Source: Pseudomonadota bacterium
GTDB taxonomy: Bacteria > Desulfobacterota > Desulfovibrionia > Desulfovibrionales > Desulfovibrionaceae
DNA length: 64,000 nucleotides
Assembly (NCBI GenBank): GCA_023460395.1
Contig: JAEWQB010000027.1
Coordinates: forward strand, 1 to 64,000
Reading direction: 5' to 3'
The notes beneath the pieces are model-generated. The model searched no databases, was not told the origin of the DNA, and worked only from the letters and a program-made list of their open reading frames with translations. Made by a program: the position numbers and the translations under genes. Positions 1-8,164 of this stretch are shown here, piece by piece (position 1 is the first letter of the stretch; each line of letters opens with the position of its first letter).

Positions 1-186
1 ACCGCAGTCTCAGTCACGCTAGCTGATAACTTTTCTTCGTCCAACTCGCTATTCACTTGTCAAAGAGCATCTGAATGATGCCGAAGCATCTTTCGCTCTC
101 AATCTGAACCGCTTCCAGCAGAACCATCGCCTGCCCTTCCGCGCTTCACTCTCTCGCTCGCCCCGGATGGTTTTCCGTAGCGGCGA
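1..186 (-). other. rRNA operon leader; 16S gene expected just beyond the left edge
   Basis: No convincing protein is encoded here. Read on the minus strand, the segment runs from a consensus promoter at 193-221 towards the left edge and carries a boxA-like antiterminator element at 58-69. A strong promoter, an untranslated leader and boxA are the layout of the leader in front of a bacterial 16S rRNA gene, so transcription is inferred to proceed leftwards into a 16S gene outside the window. The short minus-strand reading frame across 49-255 is taken to be leader, not a gene. The identity of the downstream gene cannot be seen. Confidence 0.7.
58..69 (-). promoter_or_regulatory. boxA-like antitermination element in the rRNA leader
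   Basis: The minus strand reads TGCTCTTTGACA, close to the E. coli rRNA boxA (TGCTCTTTAACA), which recruits NusB/NusE for antitermination. It lies about 120 nt downstream of the promoter at 193-221, as expected for an rRNA leader. The match is direct; the function is by analogy. Confidence 0.75.
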
Positions 187-192
187 ATTTTG

Positions 193-221
193 ACCATATG
201 AAAACCTGCGGAGCGTGTCAA
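193..221 (-). promoter_or_regulatory. Strong sigma-70-type rRNA promoter
   Basis: On the minus strand a perfect -35 TTGACA (216-221) is followed after exactly 17 nt by TATGGT (193-198). Immediately upstream (222-242) the minus strand is A/T-rich with an A-run, resembling an UP element. Together with boxA downstream this supports a growth-regulated rRNA promoter firing leftwards. Confidence 0.75.
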
Positions 222-515
222 CTATTTTGTGACTTTTTTGTCGTCTTAGCGACACATCCGCGACTTTCTTTTGGCAAAGAGCTGTTCATCTGCGCCTCGT
301 TGGCGCGGTGGTGGAAACTACTCGCTTTTGAGGTTTAGTCAATCGCTTTTTTCAAAAAGTTTTATTTATACATTTATTACGCTGATTTTATTAAATATTT
401 TTAGTTGTTTTTCACCCCCCTACAGAGTGGCCCACTGCACGGATACCGCAATTTGCCTCTGGTGATATGCCGGGAGATACGCTACATCCCCTTACGAACA
501 TGAAAGGAGAGTGCC
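222..515. other. Intergenic region, AT-rich
   Basis: Nothing protein-coding is supported. The stretch from about 335 to 415 is markedly AT-rich and lies between the leftward rRNA promoter and the rightward rdgC-like gene, so it probably holds the promoter of the latter. No clear -35/-10 pair was found for the plus strand. Confidence 0.5.
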
Positions 516-1142
516 ATGGGATTCATGAACGCCAGCGCGAGTTTTACGCGTTTTCAGATACTAGAAGAGGTGCCTGCGGAGCTATGGGCTCAAATACCGG
601 ACAAGCTTAAGCAGTTCGCCTTTACTGAAATTGAGGACACCGCCGCGGAACGTGGATGGGGCTGGGTATGTTATGATGATATGCTGGATTCCTTCTGGCG
701 GACGGCCCCCCCGGAAAAGGGGGAATACCTCACGTTCTCGCTAAGGCTGGATACGCGACGCATTCCCGCCGCTGTCACGAAAAAGCACCTTGCTCTCGCC
801 CTTCGTGAAGAAGAACGCAAAATCAAAGAGCAGGGCAAAAAGTACGTTTCCCGCGAACGGAAAAAGGAACTGAAAGAACAGGTACAACTAAAGTTACGTG
901 CCCGCGCCATGCCCATTCCCGCCGAGTTCAACGCGGTGTGGAACATACAGAATGGCGTTGTTTACTTTGCGTCCACCCAATCGAAGGTTCTTGATTTGTT
1001 CACTGAATATTTTTCCACCACCTTCGGGCTGGATATTGAACCACTGACTCCGTATTCCCTTGCCCTGCGGCTCCTTGGCGACGACATAACCCATTCGCTG
1101 GATTCCCTTGAACCCGCGCGGTTCGCACCGGCGTCACGTTAG
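516..1142 (+). CDS. RdgC-like recombination-associated protein, N-terminal part
   Basis: A 208-residue protein. The ATG at 516 follows a good ribosome site (AAAGGAGAG at 502-510). It resembles the N-terminal two thirds of RdgC (PF04381), a ring-shaped DNA-binding protein that restrains RecA. The recognisable features are a RIPAAVTKKH stretch near residue 83, a long charged Lys/Glu/Arg segment at about 100-125, and the PIPAEF...VWN...NG strand pattern near 130-145. E. coli RdgC is about 300 residues, so this product is short at the C terminus; the missing part appears to be the next gene at 1270, after a stop and a 127-nt gap. Family assignment is by remembered pattern only. Confidence 0.65.
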   Translation: MGFMNASASFTRFQILEEVPAELWAQIPDKLKQFAFTEIEDTAAERGWGWVCYDDMLDSFWRTAPPEKGEYLTFSLRLDTRRIPAAVTKKHLALALREEERKIKEQGKKYVSRERKKELKEQVQLKLRARAMPIPAEFNAVWNIQNGVVYFASTQSKVLDLFTEYFSTTFGLDIEPLTPYSLALRLLGDDITHSLDSLEPARFAPASR

Positions 1143-1269
1143 AGTGACCGTATCTGTGTAGTAAAAGCCCGTGCGCGATCTGCCCCGGATCGTCCCGTGG
1201 CCCTTTATACGGCGGACTGAATTCGCCACGACATATGCGTTACAGCACAGTAATGTGTTAGGAGACACC

Positions 1270-1803
1270 ATGCCCGATACTCCCTATCTTGGTCAGACAA
1301 CCGATGTGGTGCTTGGTCAGGAATTCCTTACATGGCTCTGGTTCCGCAGCGAAACTCGAAGCGGTCAGTTTTCCACCCGCGATGGCGACCCGTATTTCCT
1401 CTATGTGGAACAGCGTGTTTCCGTGCAAGGCGGCGAGGGGGAAACCCTTGAAACCGCCACGGTTTCCGGCAACCTTTCCGAATTGCGGGAAGCCCGTCTT
1501 GGCCTTTCCATGGGTAAAAAGGTAAACCGCGCCCTCATCCGCATAGAGCATGATCCCGAAGCGTGGCAACTCAGCCTTAAGGCTGAAGACTTCTCGCTGG
1601 GCAGCCTAAAAACCCCAAAGGTGGAAAAGGCAGACTCTGAGGACGATGATCCAGATGCCGCATTTCTAGAAAAGATGTATCTTATCGAGAAGTGCTTGGT
1701 CTACTTAGACGCCGCCTACGCAGACTTTCTTGCGGTACGGTTTTCTGCGGAATGGCCCGACCAAGTGCAACAGGTGGGCCGCTGGCTGGCTGAGGTGGAG
1801 TAA
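1270..1803 (+). CDS. RdgC-like protein, C-terminal part (separate gene)
   Basis: A 177-residue protein. The ATG at 1270 is chosen because TAGGAGA lies just upstream; a GTG at 1171 in the same frame has no ribosome site. The N terminus has an LGQEFLTWLWF motif, followed by a region with LREARLGLSMGKKV and W-x-LSLKAEDF, which matches the C-terminal half expected after the preceding RdgC-like gene. A short acidic segment (DSEDDDPD) lies at about residues 128-135. The two genes are in different frames and each has its own ribosome site, so this looks like a stable split into two subunits and not a fresh frameshift. It could alternatively be an unrelated small protein of unknown function. Confidence 0.6.
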   Translation: MPDTPYLGQTTDVVLGQEFLTWLWFRSETRSGQFSTRDGDPYFLYVEQRVSVQGGEGETLETATVSGNLSELREARLGLSMGKKVNRALIRIEHDPEAWQLSLKAEDFSLGSLKTPKVEKADSEDDDPDAAFLEKMYLIEKCLVYLDAAYADFLAVRFSAEWPDQVQQVGRWLAEVE

Positions 1804-1965
1804 GGGCCAGCCCGTACACCGCACAGAAACCCGCAAAACGTCGACAGACCGACCATAGGCGGAATGGGGAAACGCGGAGATAATTCGCAGACGGCGTAAC
1901 ACGCAGTCCCATACCTCCCGAACCTCCCTAGCTGGCCGATCCGGCCTCAGAAGAGCAGGACACGC

Positions 1966-3042
1966 ATGGAGATGACAGCCCCTCAATCCCCCCAACAGGA
2001 CGCCCCTTCCTCTCCGGCTGGTGCGCAACGGGGTACCTTGCGCATGGCACAGGCCCTTGGCGTGCGCCTGCTGGTTAAACTGGGCTGGATGCTGGTCGTG
2101 CTTTGGGGGATCACCGTCATCAGTTTTTGGGTCATCCACCTCGCGCCCGGCTCTCCCACCGACATGCAGACAACCCTGAATCCCTTTGCCGGGCAGGAAA
2201 CCCGCGCCCGCCTTGAGCGTTTGTACGGATTGGATCAACCTCTGCACATACAATATATACACTGGTTGGAACGCTTGGTCCGACTGGATTTCGGTCAGTC
2301 CATGTCCGGCGATTTCCGACCGGTGTGGGACAAGATTCGGGAGCGCCTGCCGCTGACCGTTGGCATGAACGTGGCGTCCATGGTGCTCACACTGCTTATT
2401 GCCGTCCCCTTGGGTGTCGCCAGTGCCTACTATCAAGGCCGTTGGTTCGATTCATTCAGCACGGTTTTCGTTTTTGTGGGCTTTGCCATGCCGGGATTCT
2501 GGCTTGCGCTTCTTATGATGTTATACTTTGGCATCCATTTGCAGTGGCTTCCCATATCCGGCCTTGTCTCGCTGGACTACGCCTCGCTTTCCCCCATAGG
2601 CAAGGCTTTGGACGTGGCAAAGCACCTTATCATGCCTATTTTTATTTACACCTTCGGCAGTCTGGCGGGCATGTCGCGATTTATGCGCGCATCCATGCTG
2701 GAAGTGCTACGGCAGGACTATATCCTCACCGCCCGCGCCAAGGGCCTGCCACTGCGCACTGTCATATTCAAACACGCACTGCGCAACGCGCTGCTACCTG
2801 TCATCACCATCTTGGGACTTTCTGTTCCGGGACTTATCGGCGGGTCGGTAATCATTGAGTCTATTTTCGCATTGCCGGGCTTAGGCCAGCTCTTCTACGC
2901 GGCAGTGATGGCGCGAGATTATCCCATGATTATGGGCAATTTAGTACTGGGGGCGATGCTGACCTTGGCGGGTAACGTCATTGCCGATCTGTGTTACGGA
3001 CTGGCGGACCCCCGCATCCGCAGTACGGGGAGGAACGCGTAA
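1966..3042 (+). CDS. ABC transporter permease, DppB/OppB type
   Basis: A 358-residue inner-membrane permease of the peptide/nickel importer class (BPD_transp_1). After a polar N-terminal tail of about 35 residues comes the first membrane helix, a large periplasmic loop, then five more helices. The cytoplasmic EAA-type coupling loop is visible near residues 245-262 (RQDYILTARAKGL, then HALRNALLP), where the ATPase would dock. It is followed immediately by the DppC-type permease at 3043, stop and start being adjacent, so the two form a heterodimer. No ATPase or solute-binding protein gene lies beside them, so the substrate (peptide, nickel or other) cannot be assigned. Confidence 0.88.
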   Translation: MEMTAPQSPQQDAPSSPAGAQRGTLRMAQALGVRLLVKLGWMLVVLWGITVISFWVIHLAPGSPTDMQTTLNPFAGQETRARLERLYGLDQPLHIQYIHWLERLVRLDFGQSMSGDFRPVWDKIRERLPLTVGMNVASMVLTLLIAVPLGVASAYYQGRWFDSFSTVFVFVGFAMPGFWLALLMMLYFGIHLQWLPISGLVSLDYASLSPIGKALDVAKHLIMPIFIYTFGSLAGMSRFMRASMLEVLRQDYILTARAKGLPLRTVIFKHALRNALLPVITILGLSVPGLIGGSVIIESIFALPGLGQLFYAAVMARDYPMIMGNLVLGAMLTLAGNVIADLCYGLADPRIRSTGRNA

Positions 3043-3900
3043 ATGTCCACCCTTGCCCTCTCCAGTCCGCGTTCACTCCGGCGTTTTCTTGGTCGATATG
3101 GCATGCTGGCAACAGGTCTGACCATCGTGGGGGCCATGTCCTGTGCCGCCCTCCTCGCGCCATGGCTGGCACCGCACGACCCCACCGCACTGGATCTAAA
3201 TGCCATTCTACAACCGCCCAGCGCCCTGCACCTTTTTGGTACCGATGCGCTAGGGCGGGACGTATTCTCGCGCATGCTTTACGGTGCCCGCGTTTCGCTG
3301 TGGGTAGGATTTGTGGCTGTGGGTATTTCCGTCAGTGTGGGCATTGTGCTTGGTTTGATCGCCGGATTCTTCCGGGGATGGGTGGACGAAATCATCATGC
3401 GCCTTGTGGACATCATGCTCTGCTTTCCCTCGTTCTTTCTTATCCTCGCGGTCATAGCCTTTTTAGAGCCGAGCCTGAGCAATATTATGGCGGTCATCGG
3501 CCTTACATCGTGGATGGGCGTGGCGCGGCTGGTGCGGGCGGAAACACTTTCGCTGCGCGAGCGGGACTTCATCGCGGCCTCCCGGCTGGCGGGTGCCGGC
3601 GCTCCCCGCCTGCTTGCTCTGCACATTCTTCCCAACGCGCTAGCTCCTGTGCTTGTCTCCGCCACTCTTGGTGTGGCGGGAGCCATTCTCACGGAATCCG
3701 CGTTGAGCTTTCTGGGACTTGGCGTGCAGCCCCCCATGCCAAGTTGGGGGAATATCCTCATGGAAGGCAAGGAAGTATTGGAAATTGCCCCATGGATGTC
3801 GCTCTTCCCCGGTTTTGCCATTCTCTTTACAGTAATGGGCTACAATTTGCTGGGCGAAAGCCTGCGTGACCTGCTAGATCCGCGCCTTGCCCGCGCGTAG
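3043..3900 (+). CDS. ABC transporter permease, DppC/OppC type
   Basis: A 285-residue inner-membrane permease, partner of the preceding gene, whose stop codon abuts this ATG. The OppC-family signature FGTDALGRDVFSRM sits near residues 66-79, just before the core helices. The coupling loop reads ERDFIAASRLAGAG at about 173-186, followed by HILPNALAP. The length is normal for the family. The operon ends here without an ATPase, so the pair must borrow one encoded elsewhere or belong to a dispersed system. Peptide, dipeptide and nickel importers share this architecture. Confidence 0.88.
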   Translation: MSTLALSSPRSLRRFLGRYGMLATGLTIVGAMSCAALLAPWLAPHDPTALDLNAILQPPSALHLFGTDALGRDVFSRMLYGARVSLWVGFVAVGISVSVGIVLGLIAGFFRGWVDEIIMRLVDIMLCFPSFFLILAVIAFLEPSLSNIMAVIGLTSWMGVARLVRAETLSLRERDFIAASRLAGAGAPRLLALHILPNALAPVLVSATLGVAGAILTESALSFLGLGVQPPMPSWGNILMEGKEVLEIAPWMSLFPGFAILFTVMGYNLLGESLRDLLDPRLARA

Positions 3901-4596
3901 CACGCCTGCGGAGAAAGCGGTGTTCACAGCTACCCCGCGACGTCCCCGCAGAACAACCCCGTTTGCCACACCATGCACCGCGAATTTTATAACGCTGCCG
4001 AATCCTTCGTCATTACAGATTGAGATACCCCGCGTTGCTCTCGCCTTCCGGGATACTCCAACTGCGGATAGTGACACTGCGGCTTTTCTTCTGACACTCC
4101 ACGCGGAGCTGACCATCTCCTAATCCGAAAAGCACGCCGAAGCCCCCAACGCGGGACCGGGACACCCTCTCCGCCCTTCCGTGGTTCTGCGAATCTCATG
4201 CAGCAGAAGGGAACGCCCCGCGCCTTTATACAAACGCAGTGTGCTCCCTCGCGCTACGCCGCCTCAATCCAGAAACGCACGAGACTACACACGTCGCGCC
4301 GCTGCCCGTGAAGGCACAAACCTAATATTCACGCGCTTCCCTGTTTTCCCGAAGCCTATCTATACTCCCGCCCTTATGCCCGAAACGGTGGTTTTCTGTC
4401 GGATATTTTCAAATAAATTGGCATAATAACCAGTTCAGGCCTCCCTTTTTGGACAACCTTCCCTGACGTTTTCTCCCGTTCCAAAACTTTCAAAAGTCGT
4501 TTTTTAATTACGCAACTCCCAATTATCATGGGAGAGCGCCTAGGGTTCTCCCCATAGTGAGTATGGACCTTTCAACCGTTATCTAGTGAGGAGTGT
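3901..4596 (+). other. Long intergenic region before the citrate locus
   Basis: About 700 nt without a credible gene; the open frames here are short, lack ribosome sites and resemble nothing. The first 400 nt are C-rich and G-poor on the plus strand, which could favour Rho-dependent termination after the permease genes. The last 180 nt turn AT-rich and probably hold the citS promoter. I looked for a sigma-54 site (TGGCAC-N5-TTGCA) and saw none. Confidence 0.5.
4528..4555 (+). promoter_or_regulatory. Inverted repeat in the citS leader
   Basis: ATGGGAGA at 4528-4535 is mirrored by TCTCCCCAT at 4547-4555, with one extra C. The loop contains CCTAGG. It lies about 40 nt upstream of the citS start and could be an operator for the CitB-type regulator encoded at the end of the locus, or an mRNA leader hairpin. 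The repeat is seen directly; its function is a guess. Confidence 0.35.
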
Positions 4597-5859
4597 ATGA
4601 ATACGGAAATTATGGGGATTAAGCTGCCGCACTTGCTTGCGCTTTCCGTGCTGATTGGTGTTGCCTGCGCTTTGGGTAAATTGCCGGGTGGTATGGCGGG
4701 TGGGTTCGCCATTACTATGAGCATGGGCTTTTTGCTGGATTGGCTGGGCGGAAAAACCCCCATTGTGAATAACTACTTGGGTGGTGGCCCGCTTTTCTGC
4801 ATCTTCATCAGCGCCGCCCTGTTCTATTTTGGTATTATGCCGCCTGAAGTAAAGAAAGTGATCGACGGCTTCATGAAGCCCACGAACTTCCTCGACTTCT
4901 ACATTGCCGCACTCATTTGCGGTTCCATTTTCGGCATGCAGGCAAAGCTTTTGGTTAAAGCTGGTCTGCGATTCGCTGTGCCCATCGTGCTGGGACTTGG
5001 CGTAGCTTCTCTGCTGGCTGGTGCCGTTGGTCTGCTAACCGGTTTCGGCTGGAACAAAGCCGTGGCGTTTGTCTGCTACCCTATCATGGGCGGCGGTTTG
5101 GGTGCCGGTGTACTGCCCATGTCAGAAATTCTGCATAATTCCACAAGCATGGATACCAAAGAAATACTTTCCATGCTCATTCCGCCCATGGCTATCGCCA
5201 ACGTGCTGGCTATTATCGCGGGTGGCGTGCTGGACCGTCTTGGCAAAAGCTTCCCCAAGCTTACCGGCAATGGCAAGCTTATCAAAAGCGGTGACGACGA
5301 CCATGGTCCCACTGTCGAAATTCCTGTGACCATCAAGACGTTGGGAGTGGGCCTTTTTACCTCGTGCACTATGCTCATTCTGGGTCACGTGCTCGCCAAG
5401 TTCATCCCTCTGCACTACTACGCTCTTATGATTATCGCGGTGGCCTTGCTGAAAATATCCGGCATTGTACCGCAGGCGCTGCAAGAATCCTGCGCCGCAT
5501 GGTTCCAGTTTGTGGCGAAGTATATGACAGCTCCCCTTCTTGTGGGCGTTGGGGTAACCTATACCGATCTGGGCGTGGTTATTGACGCCTTCACATTGCA
5601 AACCTTTGTTCTGGTTCTCGCCGTGGTTGTTGGCGCGGTTATCGGCGCCGGGCTGGGCGGCCTGATGGTAGGTTTCAATTTCATCGAATCCGCCATTGCC
5701 GCAGGGCTGTGCATGGCAAATATGGGCGGCACCGGTGACGTGGCTGTGCTTTCCGCCGCCAACCGGTTTGAGCTTATGCCGTTCGCCCAGATTTCTTCAC
5801 GGCTGGGCGGTGCGCTCATTCTGATTATAGTGGGACTCACCATTCCCTTACTCTACTAA
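4597..5859 (+). CDS. citS: 2-hydroxycarboxylate transporter family protein (CitS-type citrate:Na+ symporter)
   Basis: A 420-residue polytopic membrane protein, almost entirely hydrophobic helices. It carries the two family-defining glycine motifs of the 2HCT family: GGGLGAG near residue 167 and NMGGTGD near residue 376, the re-entrant loops that bind substrate and sodium. The ATG at 4597 follows GTGAGGAG. It is the first gene of a citrate-lyase locus and 11 nt ahead of citC, so citrate is the likely substrate. Family members also carry malate or other 2-hydroxycarboxylates, and symport versus citrate/acetate exchange cannot be told from sequence. It is probably induced by the CitA/CitB pair at 11863-14348. 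Confidence 0.9.
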   Translation: MNTEIMGIKLPHLLALSVLIGVACALGKLPGGMAGGFAITMSMGFLLDWLGGKTPIVNNYLGGGPLFCIFISAALFYFGIMPPEVKKVIDGFMKPTNFLDFYIAALICGSIFGMQAKLLVKAGLRFAVPIVLGLGVASLLAGAVGLLTGFGWNKAVAFVCYPIMGGGLGAGVLPMSEILHNSTSMDTKEILSMLIPPMAIANVLAIIAGGVLDRLGKSFPKLTGNGKLIKSGDDDHGPTVEIPVTIKTLGVGLFTSCTMLILGHVLAKFIPLHYYALMIIAVALLKISGIVPQALQESCAAWFQFVAKYMTAPLLVGVGVTYTDLGVVIDAFTLQTFVLVLAVVVGAVIGAGLGGLMVGFNFIESAIAAGLCMANMGGTGDVAVLSAANRFELMPFAQISSRLGGALILIIVGLTIPLLY

Positions 5860-5870
5860 GGAGGCCGCTC

Positions 5871-6956
5871 GTGGTTGCCCAAGGATTTCAGGACATCATC
5901 ACTCCCGGAGAATATGCGGAAGCCGCTGCGCTGCTGCAACAGTCCGGGCTGGACATGCCGGAAGGCATTGATGCCGGAATTGGCCTACGTGAGGATGGTC
6001 GCCTTGTTGGCACCGCCTTTCTCGCGGGCAACACGATATGCGGCGTATGCGTCAGCAACGACCACCGGGGACAAGGAACTTCCGCGTCCCTGGTGGGACG
6101 CATGCTCACCACAGCCCTTGCGGGCGGTGCCACGCGCGTCAACATCTTCACCAAGTCGGCGGAAGCGGACAAATTCGCAGCCTTGGGATTTCGGTTGGTA
6201 GCCGCCACAGACGATTCCGCTATGCTGGAGTTTGGCACACCGGACTATACGGAATGGATTCGCGAAACGCAGAAGCGCCTTGCGGAAGCAACCGCAGAAA
6301 ACACCTCCGCCCATGGGAGTGCGCAGGGCACCACCCCGGCTACCGGGTCCATTGTCATGAACGCCAACCCGTTTACTCTTGGTCACCGGGCCTTGGTGGA
6401 AAAAGCGGCAGCCTGTTGCCACCGGGTTGCCGTCTTTGTGGTGGAGGAAGACGCGTCGGTCTTTCCCTTTGCGGAACGCCTTACCCTTGTCCGCCGGGGA
6501 ACAGCGGACCTCCCCGGCGTGGCGGTACTTCCGGCAGGCCCGTACATGGTTTCCCGTGCCAGCTTTCCCGCCTATTTTTCAGGGAAAGCCGCCCACGCGG
6601 CCGTGCATGCCCGGCTGGACGCCCAGATATTCGCCACGCGCATAGCACCGGATCTTGGCATTACCATCCGGTTTGTCGGCACCGAGCCATATTGCGCGGC
6701 AACGGCAACCTATAACGAAACTCTGCACGCGGTATTGCCCGCTCACGGCATTACACTGCGAGAAATCCCGCGCCGCACAGGCGGCGATGAGAGCATCAGC
6801 GCATCCAAAGTGCGCGAACTTCTGCGCGACGAAAACTACGCCACCCGTATTCCCGAACTTAGCCAACTCGTGCCGCCGTCCACGCTGGCCTTTTTGCTTT
6901 CCGGCAAAGGGCAAGCCATCGCGGCCCGGTTGCGTCACAGAACCGGGCGGCATTAA
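5871..6956 (+). CDS. citC: [Citrate (pro-3S)-lyase] ligase
   Basis: Acetate:SH-citrate lyase ligase, which acetylates the prosthetic thiol of citrate lyase using ATP and acetate to activate the enzyme. The GTG start at 5871 is supported by AGGAGG at 5858-5863. The 361-residue protein has an N-terminal GNAT-like acyltransferase domain (residues 1-130, with RGQGTSASLVGRML) and a C-terminal nucleotidyltransferase domain with the adenylylation motif MNANPFTLGHR near residue 163 and ISASKVRELL near 310. Length and domain order are normal for CitC. It sits between the transporter and the lyase subunits, the usual citC-citDEF order. Confidence 0.95.
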   Translation: MVAQGFQDIITPGEYAEAAALLQQSGLDMPEGIDAGIGLREDGRLVGTAFLAGNTICGVCVSNDHRGQGTSASLVGRMLTTALAGGATRVNIFTKSAEADKFAALGFRLVAATDDSAMLEFGTPDYTEWIRETQKRLAEATAENTSAHGSAQGTTPATGSIVMNANPFTLGHRALVEKAAACCHRVAVFVVEEDASVFPFAERLTLVRRGTADLPGVAVLPAGPYMVSRASFPAYFSGKAAHAAVHARLDAQIFATRIAPDLGITIRFVGTEPYCAATATYNETLHAVLPAHGITLREIPRRTGGDESISASKVRELLRDENYATRIPELSQLVPPSTLAFLLSGKGQAIAARLRHRTGRH

Positions 6957-7019
6957 TTCCGCCGCGCATGAAAGCGACGAACATGAAACACGGCTACACG
7001 CCGGAGGAGAGCAACAGCC

Positions 7020-7298
7020 ATGGAGCAAACACCCAATGCTCAGGCAGGGACTCTTGAGTCCAACGACATATTCATCAGATTGACCAAAGCGGCGGAAGGA
7101 GCGGAAGGCTCCATCTCCCTTGAAAGCATCGTCATGCAACAGTTTGGCGACGATATTCTCAAAACCATCCGCCAGAGTCTCGCCGATGCCGGTCTGACCG
7201 GGGTGGACGTACATGCCAACGACCGTGGCGCACTTACCTGCACCATCATGGCCCGCGTGGAAGCCGCCGCAGCCCGCTATAAGGAGATGCTGTCATGA
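7020..7298 (+). CDS. citD: Citrate lyase acyl carrier protein (gamma subunit)
   Basis: A 92-residue acyl carrier protein that bears the 2'-(5''-phosphoribosyl)-3'-dephospho-CoA prosthetic group of citrate lyase. The attachment serine is Ser14 in the conserved AGTLESND motif. A ribosome site, GGAGGAG, lies about 14 nt upstream. Its last four bases overlap the citE start (ATGA), which implies translational coupling. The length matches characterised CitD proteins. CitX attaches the group that CitG makes, and both are encoded downstream. Confidence 0.96.
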   Translation: MEQTPNAQAGTLESNDIFIRLTKAAEGAEGSISLESIVMQQFGDDILKTIRQSLADAGLTGVDVHANDRGALTCTIMARVEAAAARYKEMLS

Positions 7299-8149
7299 AA
7301 GCATTCCGAACCATGCTGTTTATGCCGGGCAACAACCCCGGAATGCTGACCAGTGCGGGAAGCCTTGGCGCGGATTCGGTCATTCTTGACCTAGAAGACG
7401 CCGTGGCGAGAACAGAAAAAGACGCGGCACGCGTGCTGGTCCGCCGCACACTCACCGACCTGCGTCCGCAGGGGGTTATGTGCGTGGTGCGCATTAACGG
7501 ATTGGATACCCCGTACTGGGAAGCAGACACGCTGGCGGCCGTCACCGGCGGCGCGGATGCTATCCTTATCCCCAAATGCGAAACCCCCGATGCCCTGCAC
7601 GCGGTTTCCACCTGCATCGACGCCGTCCCTGTATCTGCCGACAAAAAAGACGCTATCCAGCTCATTGCACTGTTAGAAAGCTCCAAGGGTATTGAGAACG
7701 CCTCTGCCATCGCCTCTTCCGGCGGACGGTTGGCGGGCATGCTGCTTGGCGCGGAAGACCTCACCGCAGAACTGGGCGCACGCCGCACTCCCGAAGGTGT
7801 GGAAATAGCCTACGCCAGAGGACGCCTGCTCATGGCCTGCAAGGCCGCGGGCATTGCCGCCATAGACACGCCATTCCCCTTTGTCACGGATATGGAAGGT
7901 CTAGAAAAAGACGCCGCACTCGCCGCGCAGTTGGGCTTTACCGGCAAGGCGCTTATCTCACCACATCACGTGCATGTGGTTAAAGAAGCGTTTCTGCCCA
8001 CAGAAGCTCAAGTTGTCTGGGCATCCAGAGTCATGGCCACGGCGGACAAGGCGGAACGCGAAGGCAAGGGGGCCGTGTCCCTCGACGGCATGATGATAGA
8101 CCTGCCCATCATCAAGCGTGCCAAGCGCATTCTGGAAATGGCAGAGTAG
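7295..8149 (+). CDS. citE: Citrate lyase beta subunit (citryl-CoA lyase)
   Basis: Cleaves the citryl-thioester carried on CitD to oxaloacetate and acetyl-ACP. The 284-residue TIM-barrel protein belongs to the HpcH/HpaI aldolase family. It has the N-terminal FMPGNNPGML motif, the acidic metal-binding stretch LDLEDAV near residue 30, and a conserved GAEDLTAELGARR stretch near residue 151. It is translationally coupled to citD and lies 15 nt ahead of citF, so the three lyase subunits are made together. The size is typical. Confidence 0.95.
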   Translation: MKAFRTMLFMPGNNPGMLTSAGSLGADSVILDLEDAVARTEKDAARVLVRRTLTDLRPQGVMCVVRINGLDTPYWEADTLAAVTGGADAILIPKCETPDALHAVSTCIDAVPVSADKKDAIQLIALLESSKGIENASAIASSGGRLAGMLLGAEDLTAELGARRTPEGVEIAYARGRLLMACKAAGIAAIDTPFPFVTDMEGLEKDAALAAQLGFTGKALISPHHVHVVKEAFLPTEAQVVWASRVMATADKAEREGKGAVSLDGMMIDLPIIKRAKRILEMAE

Positions 8150-8164
8150 CCACGGAGGTACATC

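Noticed and set aside
49..255. Minus-strand 68-residue open frame at the left edge
   Set aside because: It overlaps the rRNA promoter and boxA leader, has Arg/Lys-rich composition and no ribosome site.
1705..2436. 243-residue minus-strand frame over the RdgC-like/permease junction
   Set aside because: It covers two convincing plus-strand genes and encodes no recognisable domain.
4417..4440. Sigma-54 promoter upstream of citS (TTGGCATAATAACC)
   Set aside because: The GG doublet is present but the GC doublet of the -12 element is missing at the required spacing.
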